Shown here in pieces: positions 34,708 through 46,642 of a DNA stretch of 64,000 nt. Source of the stretch: Chamaelirium japonicum. Lineage: Eukaryota; Streptophyta; Magnoliopsida; Liliales; Melanthiaceae. A program made the translations under genes and the position numbers. The DNA lies in the NCBI GenBank assembly GCA_947650365.1, contig OX393549.1, forward strand, positions 31,791,126 through 31,855,125, written 5' to 3'. Positions within the stretch are counted from its first letter, which is position 1. Every line of letters starts with the position of its first letter. The notes below the pieces were generated by a model, which made no database searches, had not been told where the DNA came from, and worked only from the letters and a program-made list of their open reading frames with translations.

Positions 34708-37700
34708 TTTTTGAAAGGTAAATAAATATATTAAATTGAAAATTGGAAATACAGTACACGGCTTGACTCTGAATGAGCAAGCAGACCACACACAAGTTTA
34801 CAACTCAGAGCATACACGTCACAACTACCCTAACCAAAAGGCTCCAAAAGGTGAGCAGCAATGGTAATAGGCCCTCCAACGTAAGGCAAAGCGATCCCTC
34901 AGCGTCAAACGAAGTCATCGTTTACTCCTAGATGTTCTATCACAAGGTCCCTTTGGCCATCCCTCTTTTGTCCGTTTCTTAATCCGAGAAGAGCTCGAGG
35001 TCCACTCCCTCCCCTTCGCCGTAGTCGCAACCACTTTTTGAGATTCAGAGATACCTGGTCACCTCCATCTTTGTCCGCGATCTCATTAGTCCCTCCGTCA
35101 AATAGACCCTCCGAATCCGAAGAGACCCCAATTTCGGAAGGCACCTCCCTATGCATTGGCACGCCCTCGTCCTCAATGCCAAGGAAAGGAGGTGAGTAAA
35201 AGGTCAACAACTAACCAATAAATCTGGATCCGAGATGCATCTTGGAAAACCTCATTATAGAGATAGCTTTTGTCAGATGAATCCAAGTAAAATTCGCCCA
35301 CAAACTTGCTGAATTTATTTTGGAGATTTCCCACGAGTACCTTAAGCTCTGATTTCCTTCTTTCATCCAATAAGAGCAGCCCTGCCTTACTGAACCGAAG
35401 AGCTCCCTTCTCAAGTCCTGTGTCATCTCGTTGACCTTCACTCACCATAGCAATAGGAACACCATCACCTCCTCGGGCCACCCCAACCACCGTTGCACCA
35501 TCCACTTTATCCGCAGCACAATGGCATGTTGCAGCGCCTCCAGTTTTCGCAGCATCAGCTTACGAAACAGCTCCAGCACCCCCAGCTTCCTTTCTCGTAA
35601 CATTAGTCCCAGCAGCCCCACTGCCTTCGCCAACAATCAGTGTAGCATCATTATTATCTGCAGCAACTGCTGGGCCAACAACAGCTTCAACACTGCCATT
35701 AGCATCTTGCGTAACATCAGCAACCGCACCAAAGCTTTGTGCCAACAGCAGCTGCGTAACATTAGCATCCTGCGTAACATTAGCATCCTGCATAACTGGA
35801 GGCGCTGCATCAACTGAGCCAACAGCAGCTTCAGCAGTTTTGAGCCAGTACTCACAGTTGTTTGCGTTACAGTATTAACTACTGCATTATCAGCACCAAA
35901 CGCTTCAGAAATTGCAGCGACTCCTTTGCCACCAGGCTCTGTTACAACAGCATCAGCAGTCCCACCCCCAGCAGCAGCACTGACTTCAGCAACCACCATA
36001 CCTTCACCAACTAGCGTAACATCAGAAGTTCCAGCAGCCATAGCACATGCAGTGTCAGCCATTGCACCACAAGCATCTCCCACTATCATTCCACCACCCT
36101 GTGGGTTTGCATCCTCATCTAGACTGCCCAAAATATCAAATCTTGATCCACTCCCATAGTGAAACTCACTGAAATTCGACCTGGCAATTCATTTGTTCTT
36201 GGCCTGCACAGTATGCCACCGATTGTCCTTCGGCTGATCATGAATTTTGGCAAAAGCTACCCGTTCTGAAGGTTCCCCCACCACACTGGGACTCATATTT
36301 CTCCCCATCGATCTCCATCCCTACCCTGCTAGAGGTCTGCCTTGATCATACCGTTGACTAGCCTTCTTCCATTGAGGTCCTATCTTTATATGTTTGAAGC
36401 AACTGTTCTCGCTATGATCAAAAGTTTTGCAGGCTCTACACCTGGGCGGAATCCAGTCATATAATACCGGTTGCAAGGACAAGAGATTATCCTTGCTATC
36501 TCTAGCTTCCATCTCTTCCGGAAGAGGGTCTTCTACACTAATCTCTACACAGAATCGCGCATAATTCATCGAAGTTGTGCAGTGGTCGCGTGATCCATGT
36601 AGAAAGGAACTCCAATAACACTTCCCATCCTGCTAAGAAGCTCTTCCGACCATAAATCAACCAACAGGTTGGGGAATCTCACCCAAATGGGTACATGGGT
36701 TAAGTGATCCCGTTCACAATTCATCCCTTTCGCCCACTTTTTGAGTACTAGAGGCCTACCCTCAACATGCCAAGGTCATCCTCCAAAGCCTTAATGTAGT
36801 CTACTTTCACCCCAAATTTTAATAGGAAAATACCATTCGCCCGAGAGAAGAGCTCGAGACTTCCCATCGGCTTCCATTTTTGCATTAATAAAGCCTTCAG
36901 GTGCAAAAAATAAGGTCGTTTTCCCAGCACATACCCAACTAATGTTAACTCCCAATGTTTCTGGTTCTTCTCCACCTCCTCAACTGGGCAGACATCAATC
37001 TTTCTATTCCCAATAAGAGTCGGTGGTATATACCAGAGCTTTGTACTCCTAACAGTCTTTGCTCCAGCAGAGGAAGATCCCATATTGGCTTCCTGCTGCC
37101 CCACTTCAATGTATTCTACAGTCCCAGCATTATCATCCCTTTGAGGTTTTTCGACAAACACCTAACTTGCACTATGAGATATAATTTCAGCATAGGACTG
37201 ATTGTTCGGGTTGGCAACAACCACACCATCCTCACCACCTGATAATGATCTTGGACTATGCGAAGAAAATAGAAGGGGGCGAAAAGGATCATCTATTCCC
37301 ACCTGGACATCCCTGACCACCGGAAGGAATGGATGCACAATAGAATCTGTAGCTCTGCGATTTGCGGCCAAGAACCTACCCACCTGAGGTCCGATTGCTG
37401 GGATATGAGCTGTCACCTTTCCGTCGTTGGCAGGTCCTGATCCCAACCCGTCAGGTCTGCAATCCACGCCCTTGTGACTGCAAACGGCAGACAAAGGACC
37501 ACTACCTCCCTGTCGGCCAAGGAGGGAACAAACAGAAACAGAACTAGGCCCTCCCCGCTCCCTTGGTTTGGGTTTGCTCAGACTCTCCCCGAGAAAGTCT
37601 TCCAACAGAGGACCTCAGGGAGGAAGGTATCCCTCCTCATCCGCCAGTCGATCTCCGCCCTCAACCGTCCCTAGATCTCGGCCCCGACCACAAGGAGGGG

Positions 37701-37807
37701 AGGGGAGGAGCCCCCCAAGAGGGGATCCCCCATGGCTAACCACCACCACCAGGAATCTAGAGAGAGAAGCTCTAGATCAACTTAGCTTCTAGGGTATCTC
37801 GAATACT
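34708..37807 (-). mobile_element. LINE ORF1-only retroposon, copy 1, with 18 bp target duplication
   Basis: Identical 18 bp TTAGCTTATCTCATTTCT at 34690-34707 and 37808-37825 defines the 3.1 kb insertion. The minus-strand 3' end is a short A run at the 34708 side. Encoded in pieces are a DUF4283 domain (about 37060-36750: IDVCPVEEVEKNQKHW, GYVLGKRPYFLHL, ELFSRANGIFLLKF) and a zinc knuckle CRACKTFDHSENSC (about 36447-36400). A low-complexity region rich in DVTQDANV-like repeats follows (36130-35560). Frameshifts and stops break it. No reverse transcriptase or endonuclease is present. Confidence 0.85.
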
Positions 37808-38507
37808 TTAGCTTATCTCATTTCTAATGTTCAAGATAAAGGTTCTAGTTGGTCTACTATTCATTTCTTACCTTGTGTTGAGAGTTGACCTCATTTTATC
37901 ATGCTCGTCTAAGTTATCCTAGTTTATACATTCGTTACTATGTCCTAAGGGTGTTATAATTAAAATGTGATTAGATGGTACACATGTTTTTGTGTTCAAT
38001 GGCAACTTTGGTAAAGGCATGCACATTAGAATTGAGGATCATATTACTCTACCTAAGGAATTCTAAGGTTCGGTCCTTAGGTAGTTCCAATTAACACATA
38101 TGGCCTTCATGACTAAGAACTTCCAAAATTATAGAATAGCCCTTTACTTTGTGATGAGGTCCTTAAAATAAAATACTTTCTGCATCCTGGGGATTGGAAC
38201 TACCAATCAAAATGTCTATTCCTAGATGATGAAGAGATTGTTCAAAATGGGGCTTCTATGTACATCTAGTTGTTGCAGAAAAGGATGAAGCATTTCTAAT
38301 TGCAATTGTATCTTACTAATGCTTATTCTATGCAACAACCTATGCTCACTCACCTAGGAACAACAGGGGAAATTTTAGAAAAGAATCTGATGCGTCTCAA
38401 GGTTATAGTAGATCTGTGGAAAGTCCTACAAAGGGAAAATTCTACAAAAGCTTCTAGTGACTCTCAAGGTTAAAGTAGAGTTGTGGAAAGTTCTACAAGG
38501 TTCCATC

Positions 38508-38810
38508 CAGTGTTACCAAAATCGCCGACTTTTTGAAAAGTCGTGATTTAATCGCAACTTATTCCCCAAACGTTTGCTATGGGAATAAGTCACGACTTTT
38601 TCAAAAAGTCGCATTACGCATATTAATCACAAATTATGTGTTTTCTTCCCGAACGATATATAATGATATATTGCTAAAAAAAATTGTTAGAATACACATA
38701 TCTAATTATTAAATAATTTATCATTTTTTCCCGATTTTGCCGATTTTTCCCCCTTTTTTTTTGTTTTTTCCCTTGCCGACTTTTTCCCGACTTCCGACTT
38801 GGTAACATTG
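38508..38810. mobile_element. hAT-type MITE (303 bp)
   Basis: Ends CAGTGTTACCAA and TTGGTAACATTG are inverted repeats; inner pairs such as GACTTTTTGAAAAGTCG extend the fold. The 8 bp target duplication GTTCCATC is exact at 38500-38507 and 38811-38818. Confidence 0.9.
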
Positions 38811-38997
38811 GTTCCATCCGATGCCTTCTCTTGCTCCATGTGAGATAAGGAGGATACCATGATTCATTTTCAATCTCTATTCGTGTGTACAACTACTTTT
38901 GAGTTGAGTATCTTGTGCATATTCAGAACCACGATGGCACAGACCCTTTATAGTTGCTATGTTGATGACCTATTGTAGAAAATCGCTAGGTAACTAA

Positions 38998-39115
38998 GGG
39001 GGTGTTTGGCATCGATCACCAAGAAGGTTCCACCATTTCTGTTTATGCATTTTTTAAAAAAAATGCATAGGCAGGAATGGTGGAAAGATTCCAGGGAATA
39101 ATTCCAAATGCCCCA
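38998..39115. mobile_element. Tourist-like MITE (118 bp)
   Basis: Starts GGGGGTGTTTGGCATC and ends CCAAATGCCCCA, with a long inner fold-back (TTCCACCATT against AATGGTGGAA). TAA duplications lie at 38995-38997 and 39116-39118. Similar ends to the element at 20.64 kb. Confidence 0.75.
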
Positions 39116-40480
39116 TAAGTTCTTAAAACATCTACTATTGCTTATTTGTTTGGTAAGTTTGGAAAGGTGGCTTTTTAAGGAATCTTTAGGAAGAAGCAAA
39201 GGTCAACCGTGAACCTTCTTCGATCAACCCATATTTTTTAGCAAGAAACTACGTAGTGGTCAAGAGAATTTAGATCCTCCGCCAAAGGGAATATCTCAAA
39301 CTATTTCCATAAACCTGATGGCTCTTCTAATTACTTATAACCCATGCAGATACCAATTGGACAAATACAAGATCTAGAAAACATTGTCATCTTGGTAGAA
39401 GGTTTACCTTGTTGAATTATATATGTTCCTGGGATGATAAGGGTGTGATGCTTTTGCAAGAAGGCAACGGGTAAAGATGGAGCAATACTAGAACTGACAA
39501 CAATAGAAGGAATATCAAGGGTGTAGTGAAGCTCAGATCCAACAAAAACTCAACAAGTATAAACTTGAATTATAGGATAAAGTTCTTGAGAGAGAGATGG
39601 ACGAGGAAGGACTAATGGCTAATGCATACTATGTTAATAAAAATGATAGACTGAGACATTGATTAAACTATCCTGCTGCATTGTTCATACACTAGGAGAA
39701 CAAGAACAAAAGTTGGGCCAATGCACATACAGTCTACAAAAATCACACTTTGGATCCACTATAGTGCACAACTATATTCATATTTTGATCCTATGGTGTG
39801 TGCGCCTTTCATTGACAATCTGAGATCACTTCTTGACTCGTGTGTTGGTTTGGTGGGGGACATAGGAGATGACCACCAGGAAGTACACCACCCCATGGTG
39901 GATCTTCACCAATAGTGTTTCGTCCTAATAGGTACCATAGTGGTAGTCAACAAGGTGATTGGTCTGACTACAGTTAACTCGGGATTGGATTCAAGTGCAG
40001 CAGAAGCAGGTGATGGAAATCAAGGTGCAAGATGAAGGAGAGATTTTTCCAAATTTCCAGGATTCCTAATTCATAAAGATTCTTAGTTCAAAAACGGATT
40101 CCTCGTTATAATAGAATTCCTACTTAAGATACGATTCCTTGATGAGTTACGATTCATACTCAATGCAGAATATCTCCATGAAGTACCATTCAAACTCAAA
40201 CTACGACTCCTTAATGAGGTAGAATTCCTTAATAATGAAGGATTACCTAATGAAGTCACAGTTCAGTGTGAGTTAAGTCAACAAACTTAGGTTCTTGTTG
40301 TAATTATGTTTTCCCCATTATTGAAATTTGACCGAGAGAGACTTTGCATTCGGATTGATTCTTGTTCATATTACAAGGTCTGAAACATCTTCTGCACCGC
40401 AAGATGAAATGTGGAAATGCTTCTTTTATTCTTAAAACATGCAGATTCACATGATTGCTATACTAAATTATGAGCCTCAG

Positions 40481-41430
40481 AAGAATTGAAGAAATACAAG
40501 ACCCAATGGTAGACAATGCATAAAGAAAATTTGATACTTCACATTGGAGTAATAATATATCATAATAATATTAAACAATACAGTTATGCCATGCATGCAG
40601 GTCAATTTATGAAGTAGAAAGTGAAAGAACATGACAAAATACATGGTTTTACTTAAAAGAAAGTACAACTAAAGAAATGATGCCAAATTTTCAATTTGCT
40701 AGGAAAGTTGAGCTTACTTAACTAGAAGTTTTGTCCAAGCAACTACGTAAATCATAAATCAATTTAAGTTACAATTTATGTGCTTCTGGAGTAAATATTG
40801 AGTACTACCTTCATTTGTCTAAGTTCCGGAATCCAATTAGTCCTGATAAGTTCAGAAAACCATTCAACCAATAAGTCGTGGAAAGTTGAGTCCCTTTCAA
40901 CTTACAAATGGAACACACGATATACTTGTCGACTGAGTCCGGTGCAGCTTATTATTGAAATTAAAACAGATGAAGGTATATGTTAAGAACATGTTATCCT
41001 GCAGTAGGTATCATTGTTCCATGCACAAATCAGAGCATGTTATACTGCAATAGGTCTCATGGTCCCATGCATAAATCAAAGGAATTCAGATATCTTCCAC
41101 TAACTGAAGAGGTTATTGTCGAAGCCTCAAAGGAGCTCACGGATACAAAGGGTAAAGGCACTCACAACTTTGAAGTAAGCTTTCCTCTATTTGGAAACTT
41201 CTAATTTGAAGGCGCTGATAAAATTGGAGAGCGAAGGCAATTCATAAAGAAAAAATGTGCAATTACCAAAAACTGACTTCTATTCAACTCCTTAAATAGA
41301 ACCTCATGAAAAGAGAAAAATCGATGCGGATGGGGCTTTTTTGGCATAGCACTTACACCTAGAAACTAATCAGAAGGCTACTCTAGGGGGATTAGCGATC
41401 GCAAGCAACCATCTTGATGTAGTCTTCCAA
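40481..41430. other. 3' flank of the PPR gene
   Basis: AT-rich sequence that includes the presumable 3' UTR next to 41431. Small frames on the plus strand (40798-41204) have no recognised domain. Confidence 0.4.
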
Positions 41431-43032
41431 TTAGCATCTCCTATATCCCCTAAACTTTGATAGTAAATGAAGATAGTGACCTTTCTCCACCATATGGCTG
41501 ATTATTTCATTAGCTTCAGAAACCTTGCCTGCATTTCGCAGCCGCCCCACTAACGTACTGTACACCGAGAAATTCGGAGTGCAACCCTTGGCCTCCATAT
41601 CCTTCAGCATGGAACATGCCTCATCAAATTTCCCAGTATGGCAAAGTCCCCGGATCATAGAATTGTACGTGAACACATTCGGAAGCTGCCCTTTCAGCAC
41701 CATATCACCAAACAGTTCTTGAGCCTTATCAAACTCACCCGCCACTACATACCCTGTTATCATGACCGTATAACACACTACATCTGGCTTGCACCCATTC
41801 TTTTCCATCTCATCGAAGAAATATCGGCAAGCATCGAGATTCCCGGCGCGACTGAGCCCGTCAATCAAATTCGTAAAATGAAGAACACTCGGATGACAAC
41901 CAACACCGTTCATATAATTCAACAGATTAAGAGCAGCAAGCGGTTTGTCCCCTCTTCCAAGCACGTGGAGTAGTAGATTATATGTATGCAGATCCGGAGC
42001 AAGCCCATCCCTGCCCATCTCATCAAGCAACCTATGGAACTGATCAAGCTTACCCAACCTGTATTTGGCGCACATGATCACATTGTAGGTCAAGATATCC
42101 GGCGAGTACCCCTCGAGCTGCATCTGCTGATAAACCCACTCAATCAACCTGTACTGAGTCACTGATAGAAGCGAGAGGAGGATCGCGTTGAAGCAGTGCT
42201 TGAACGGCCGGTAGTTAAAAGTCTTCGCCTTTATAAACCGCTCCACCAACTTCCTCGCCATGCCGGCCTCCCCACAGGTGCAGATGAGAATGTTGAACGT
42301 GCGGGCAGTGATCGGGAGCCCCTTTTGGGTCATCTCGTCAACCAGTTTCCACATTGCCTTCAACTCTTCCGAATCGGCGAAAATCTTCATGGTCAGATTG
42401 TAGGCATTGGGAGTGTGCTTGTAGCCCTCCTGCTGCCCCGACCACGCAAAGAATTTGTACGCCAGCTTCGCACACCGCGACTTGTTGACGGCATTGATGG
42501 ACATCAGGGTGCGGAAAAGGACTTCTCTAACGAGCGCATTCGAAACCCTCAGCCCCAATTCTTCAAGTGCTGATCTGGTGTCAAAGCCCGGCCCGTCCTG
42601 TTCGAGGATCCTGATGACCTGGTCAGCCTCCATTCTAATGTTGTTGGAGAATCTCCAGCGAGGACTGGGATCGTCGGAATGGCCTTCCCCGCCATTGTCT
42701 GCCCCATCGGGCGAGGACCCAAGAAGCGTCTCATCGAGAAGTTGATCAAAATCCAATCTTTCGTCTTTAGTCTTTGATGCTGAGAACTCAAGAAGGGTCT
42801 CATCGGGAAGTTGATCAAAACCCAATCTTTCGTCATTAGTCTTTGATCCCGAGAACCCAAGAAGGGTCTCATCGGGAAGTTGATCAAAATCCAATCTTTC
42901 ATGGTTAATCTTTGAGGTCTCCCCGTCTGTTGTGTGCCCATCACTGCAGAATCTCACGGAAAGTCGAGTGCGGGGGCAAGAACTGAAGAGATCCCGCACG
43001 ACCCTTCGGCCAAAGAGAAGGGCAGAGTTCAT
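41431..43032 (-). CDS. P-class pentatricopeptide repeat protein, probably mitochondrial
   Basis: An uninterrupted single-exon frame of 533 residues starting at a true ATG. P-class PPR proteins bind organellar RNA and help its processing, stability or translation (family knowledge). The first 30 residues are Arg/Ser/Leu-rich with few acidic residues, which suits a mitochondrial presequence. Degenerate PPR motifs begin near residue 195 and clear 35-residue motifs run to about 515, for example PDILTYNVIMCAKYRLGKLD, PDLHTYNLLLHVLGRG, PDVVCYTVMITGYVVAGEFD and PNVFTYNSMIRGLCHTGKFD. The tail MVEKGHYLHLLSKFRGYRRC resembles Arabidopsis At1g55630 and At3g60050, recalled from memory. No E, DYW or SMR domain is present. 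Residues 41-107 hold a 23-residue tandem repeat not expected in this family. The specific RNA target is unknown. Confidence 0.9.
   Translation of the reverse strand: MNSALLFGRRVVRDLFSSCPRTRLSVRFCSDGHTTDGETSKINHERLDFDQLPDETLLGFSGSKTNDERLGFDQLPDETLLEFSASKTKDERLDFDQLLDETLLGSSPDGADNGGEGHSDDPSPRWRFSNNIRMEADQVIRILEQDGPGFDTRSALEELGLRVSNALVREVLFRTLMSINAVNKSRCAKLAYKFFAWSGQQEGYKHTPNAYNLTMKIFADSEELKAMWKLVDEMTQKGLPITARTFNILICTCGEAGMARKLVERFIKAKTFNYRPFKHCFNAILLSLLSVTQYRLIEWVYQQMQLEGYSPDILTYNVIMCAKYRLGKLDQFHRLLDEMGRDGLAPDLHTYNLLLHVLGRGDKPLAALNLLNYMNGVGCHPSVLHFTNLIDGLSRAGNLDACRYFFDEMEKNGCKPDVVCYTVMITGYVVAGEFDKAQELFGDMVLKGQLPNVFTYNSMIRGLCHTGKFDEACSMLKDMEAKGCTPNFSVYSTLVGRLRNAGKVSEANEIISHMVEKGHYLHLLSKFRGYRRC
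42712..42912 (-). repeat. In-frame 69 bp tandem repeat inside the PPR gene
   Basis: Three head-to-tail units encode residues 41-63, 64-86 and 87-107, each with the core DERLDFDQLPDETLLGFS. The units differ at a few residues (for example Gly71, Glu82 and Leu99) and keep the frame. They lie between the presequence and the PPR array. Confidence 0.9.
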
Positions 43033-45119
43033 GGCGGGGAGATCCCATCATCACGCTGGAAGTTCCAGCAGTTTCAGAACCCTTGAATCGTCCACCATAA
43101 GTTCGAATTCGACAGCGTAGGGATTGAGGAGATCCAAAGAATAACACACCTTGGGTCCTCGATGGAGTTGGTCAGGGTCGAGGAGAGCGAAGGACGAGGG
43201 TCAGATGAACTTCCGCACTGTAGAAGGATAGGAAAGAGTCGGCCGCCGGTGCAGAAGCATGATTTGCCGGAGCTGGTAGGGCTGTTCGTCGGATCCGGCT
43301 ATTTACAGGCTTACAGCAGACATTTTACTAGGGGTAGCACAATTTTCAGGGGCACTTACGTAAGTTCCCATGTTATGAGAGCAATCTCATTCTTGGGGCA
43401 GCCCACTCCCTTCGTCCCCGGGTTGCCACACCTATCGAACCCGTGCAGGTCGACGCCCAGCTGCCGCTGCAGTCCCGCCCAACCCACCACCGCCTCCTAC
43501 TCCTCCATCCTCCCCCTTCCTCTTACATTTGGTCTTTGCAGGCGGGGCCCTTTTACAACAAATTCGGCCTTGCGCGACCGAGTGCATCCACAGCTCATTC
43601 GACCGTTGTTGATTGCCCGAGTCGAATGGCTTGTGGAACAACTCGACATGGCAAGGCCAAATGCGCAGTACAAGGGCTCGACACCGAGTGTAAGGAAAGA
43701 GGAGGAGGAAGAAGGAGAAAAATGGAGGATGATGAGACTACAGCGGCTGCGGGGCGGGTTCAACAGGTGGAGGAGGAGGAGAGGCAATGGTTGTGAGTTG
43801 GCAGGACTACAACGACGTTCGGGAGACAGCTGACGGGCATCCTATACAGATCCGTCATGTGCATCAGCTTGAGGAAGAAGGGTGTGGACTGCCCCCATAA
43901 TTAGGTTTCCAACATAACAAGGGTAACTTATGCAATTTTTTGTTGAAAAAGTATGTTGCCCCAAGTAAAATATATGCTTTAAATAGTTGGACCCCTGCTG
44001 GTCACGAATCTTTTCAAAGTATCGATCTGTAAGTCAATTTATTTAGAGAGTTATTATTTATGTGAGGAAATTGAGTGTTGGCAAATTCTATATTGAGTTT
44101 TAATTTTTTTTGGTGCATATTCAAGTCACAAAGTTTATAAAGAAGAAAGTCAAAGGTGCCTCGAGAGCTACACCAAGTTTGTAAAGAAGAAAGTTAAAGT
44201 ATCTGTAAGTGCTTGTGTGTACATTTGCATGTACACACAAGCACATCGAGTTTTTTTGGATATCAGTTTTTTTGTTGTTTTCATGAAATAATTTTTAAAA
44301 AGAGTTTATTGAGCTTTTAAAGAATTTTTATTAAAAAAATTTTGGAAAATTTAGTTTTTGAAAACCAACCGATCATAGTTGTGTTTAGTTTTTTGGGATA
44401 AAAAATAAAACTTTCTGGCCGATCCATCGGATTTTTTCAGACCCATCAGATTTTCTATTTCGTGCAGAATCTGTCAATCCAACCGTTCATAAAAAAATTT
44501 CGACCCATTGGTTTCATTGTTCTTGCAATACTAATCATATATGAACCGTGTTTCTTTGGGACTTGCTTCCTAAGTTGTTTAGGTATTTTAAACCTATAAA
44601 TATGCCATATTGATGCACGAAATTTCTATCATCTCTAGTTTTTTTAGGTTATACTTTTGAGAGACCTTTGTTGACTTATGCTTTGATGTCGTCAACATAT
44701 TAGAGCAATTTTCCTCCTTTGTGAAGAGAAATATAGGGTTTCCATGTTCTTCTTGTATAGCATATAGGAATATCCTAGTAGCCTTCTCCAACCCATCTTG
44801 ACCTCCATCAAGGTTGAGAGCTTCATCTTCTTTGAGAAGAATCTGAGGTCGTGTGGTGACTTCAAGGCCTGCTTTCGGTGGTGAGTAAAAGACCTCCCTT
44901 TTGGAGAAGCGGAATGTCGTGTGTCGACATCGTGGAGCACTTAGCAATAGAGGCTGAGGGAGTCGGTTCAGTGGATTCAAAGTTACAAGGTGCGAAGGCA
45001 ACAATTCATCGTAATTCCAATTGGTTATTGAGATAAAAGTTGTTGAGTTTGTAGTCTCTTTTATCTTGAATAGTGCATGAACTATGATTTAGGATATAGG
45101 AACATGTGTAGATCTGAAC
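43033..45119. other. PPR 5' flank and intergenic sequence
   Basis: Includes the presumable PPR promoter. A GC-rich patch with overlapping open frames on both strands (43162-43833) shows no known domain and reads as compositional. Past 43.9 kb the sequence is AT-rich with no gene seen. Confidence 0.45.
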
Positions 45120-45434
45120 TGTAACATCCATTCCAAACACACAAGATATTGTCCGCTTTGCCCGTGCCCCACGAGGACTTCCCAAGAGGTCACCCATCCT
45201 AGTACTACTCTCGCCTGAGCATGCTTAACTACAGAGTTCTGACAAAATCCGTAGTAACGCACGATTTTAAAACGCGTCTTCTATATTTGGGTGGTGGAGG
45301 GGAATTATATAAGTAGCTCAGGATCTCCTTCTTTCCAAACAATATGGGGCTAACTTGTGGCCTTATACACCTCACCTTATCCATCTTGGCATCACAACCT
45401 CAGAAGTCTTGGCTATTGGATCTTGGTCGTCATA
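45120..45434 (-). mobile_element. Cassandra LTR plus part of its interior
   Basis: On the minus strand the LTR runs from TATGACGACC (45434) to GGATGTTACA (45120) and includes the 5S-like domain around 45170-45262. Part of the interior, with a purine tract, lies at 45435-45490 (CCACCCCCTTTAAGGGCTAC on the plus strand), after which homology stops. The second LTR is missing. Confidence 0.85.
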
Positions 45435-45499
45435 ATCCACCCCCTTTAAGGGCTACACGTCCATGTATCGGTGTTAGGTCTCCTTATATTGTCTTTAGT

Positions 45500-46642
45500 T
45501 TTCAGCGACTTAAAACAAACCTACTTTACCAGTGTAGTGAGTAGCTGCGAGTTAAAGTCGAAAGGGTAGAGTTAGGTTTGGCTCAATTGTGATAAAGACG
45601 TATCATTGCGGCCAAAATCACTTCTATCATCCTTTTCCACATGCTTAGGCATGGAAGGTACAACTCTAACTATTTGGGAATAGACTTTACTCTTTTGTGT
45701 AGGGTTTTTAAGATGCATGACTAGCTATCGCACACACAAGCATGCTTTTTCGATCGATTGATTCGTCGATTAAGCCGATGCATGCATGTTCATTCCTAAG
45801 CCTTTAAAATCAAGATGTATGAGCATCTTTTTGTTAGGAATGACCATATGAACATGTTATACTTCTTTGATTACTTCGTTCGGAGCAAGGGCTGAAGCCC
45901 TAAAATTAGTGTGTGCATAGTTGGCTAGTCGTGCACACGACTTCACAGTCGTGTGCACGACTTTGCCTTAGTCTAAGGTGGACAAAAACTATTTGTGTTG
46001 TCTACCATACTAAAATCGTGCGCATAATATTGTCTTAGCTTTTTTTTTCAGCACTCAGAATTTCAGCAATTTTAGCACAAAATTGTGCCTGCTTGACTAA
46101 AGTCCTGCGCACGACTTTCCAAAATCGTGTGCACGATCCAAGTCGGTTGCACTATTTTTAATGTCCACCTTAGCCCACAGATGGGACGGTCCTATAGCAT
46201 GGCGACACGTTAGAAAGTCATGCGCACGACCTGTTTTAGAACCTACTAGAAGGGTTGAGTCGGTAGGCTCAACCAATCCTCTTTTGCCACGTGTTGGTCA
46301 TGCGCATGACTGTAGGGTCGTGCTCACAATTTGGCTGAAACAGACCCTTGAAAATAAGGGTCTCTTCTTTGGTCTTAGCCATCCACCTAAGGACTCCTTT
46401 GGGCTATGAGTAGCCCACCCCTACACCTTTAAGCTAATAATGAGTATTTGGGTTTAGTAAGGAACTAGGAGAGAGTTTTAGGTTTAGTGAATTCATCTCT
46501 TTGAACTCCATCTCCTCTTTTCTTCCCCTTCTCCATCTCTCTCCAACTTTCCATTAGTTCCATATCCATGGGGGTTGTACTCATCCTTTGCATGATATCT
46601 TGAGTGTCTTCCAACACCTTGAGATCATACAAAGAAGATAGG
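45500..46642. repeat. Region with repeated CGTGCGCACGA-type palindromes
   Basis: Between 45928 and 46335 about ten short palindromic or near-palindromic strings recur, such as GTCGTGCACACGACTT, GTCGTGTGCACGACTT, GTCATGCGCACGACC and GGTCATGCGCATGAC. No gene is recognised. The region may be the 5' part of an LTR that continues beyond the nested retroposon. Confidence 0.5.

Larger units (their letters stand above)
37826..40480. other. Unassigned sequence with two MITEs
   Basis: Outside the MITEs at 38.5 and 39.0 kb this stretch has only short frames. A six-residue YVDDLL at 38958-38975 recalls a reverse transcriptase but has no supporting context. At 40.07-40.27 kb a motif like GATTCCT recurs irregularly. 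No gene is supported. Confidence 0.4.

Noticed and set aside
38958..38975. Reverse transcriptase YVDDLL motif
   Set aside because: Six residues without any surrounding reverse transcriptase sequence in the same frame or nearby frames.
43162..43833. A 223-residue open frame divergent from the PPR gene
   Set aside because: No recognisable domain, equally long frames on the opposite strand, and a low-complexity Arg/Glu-rich end; it looks compositional.
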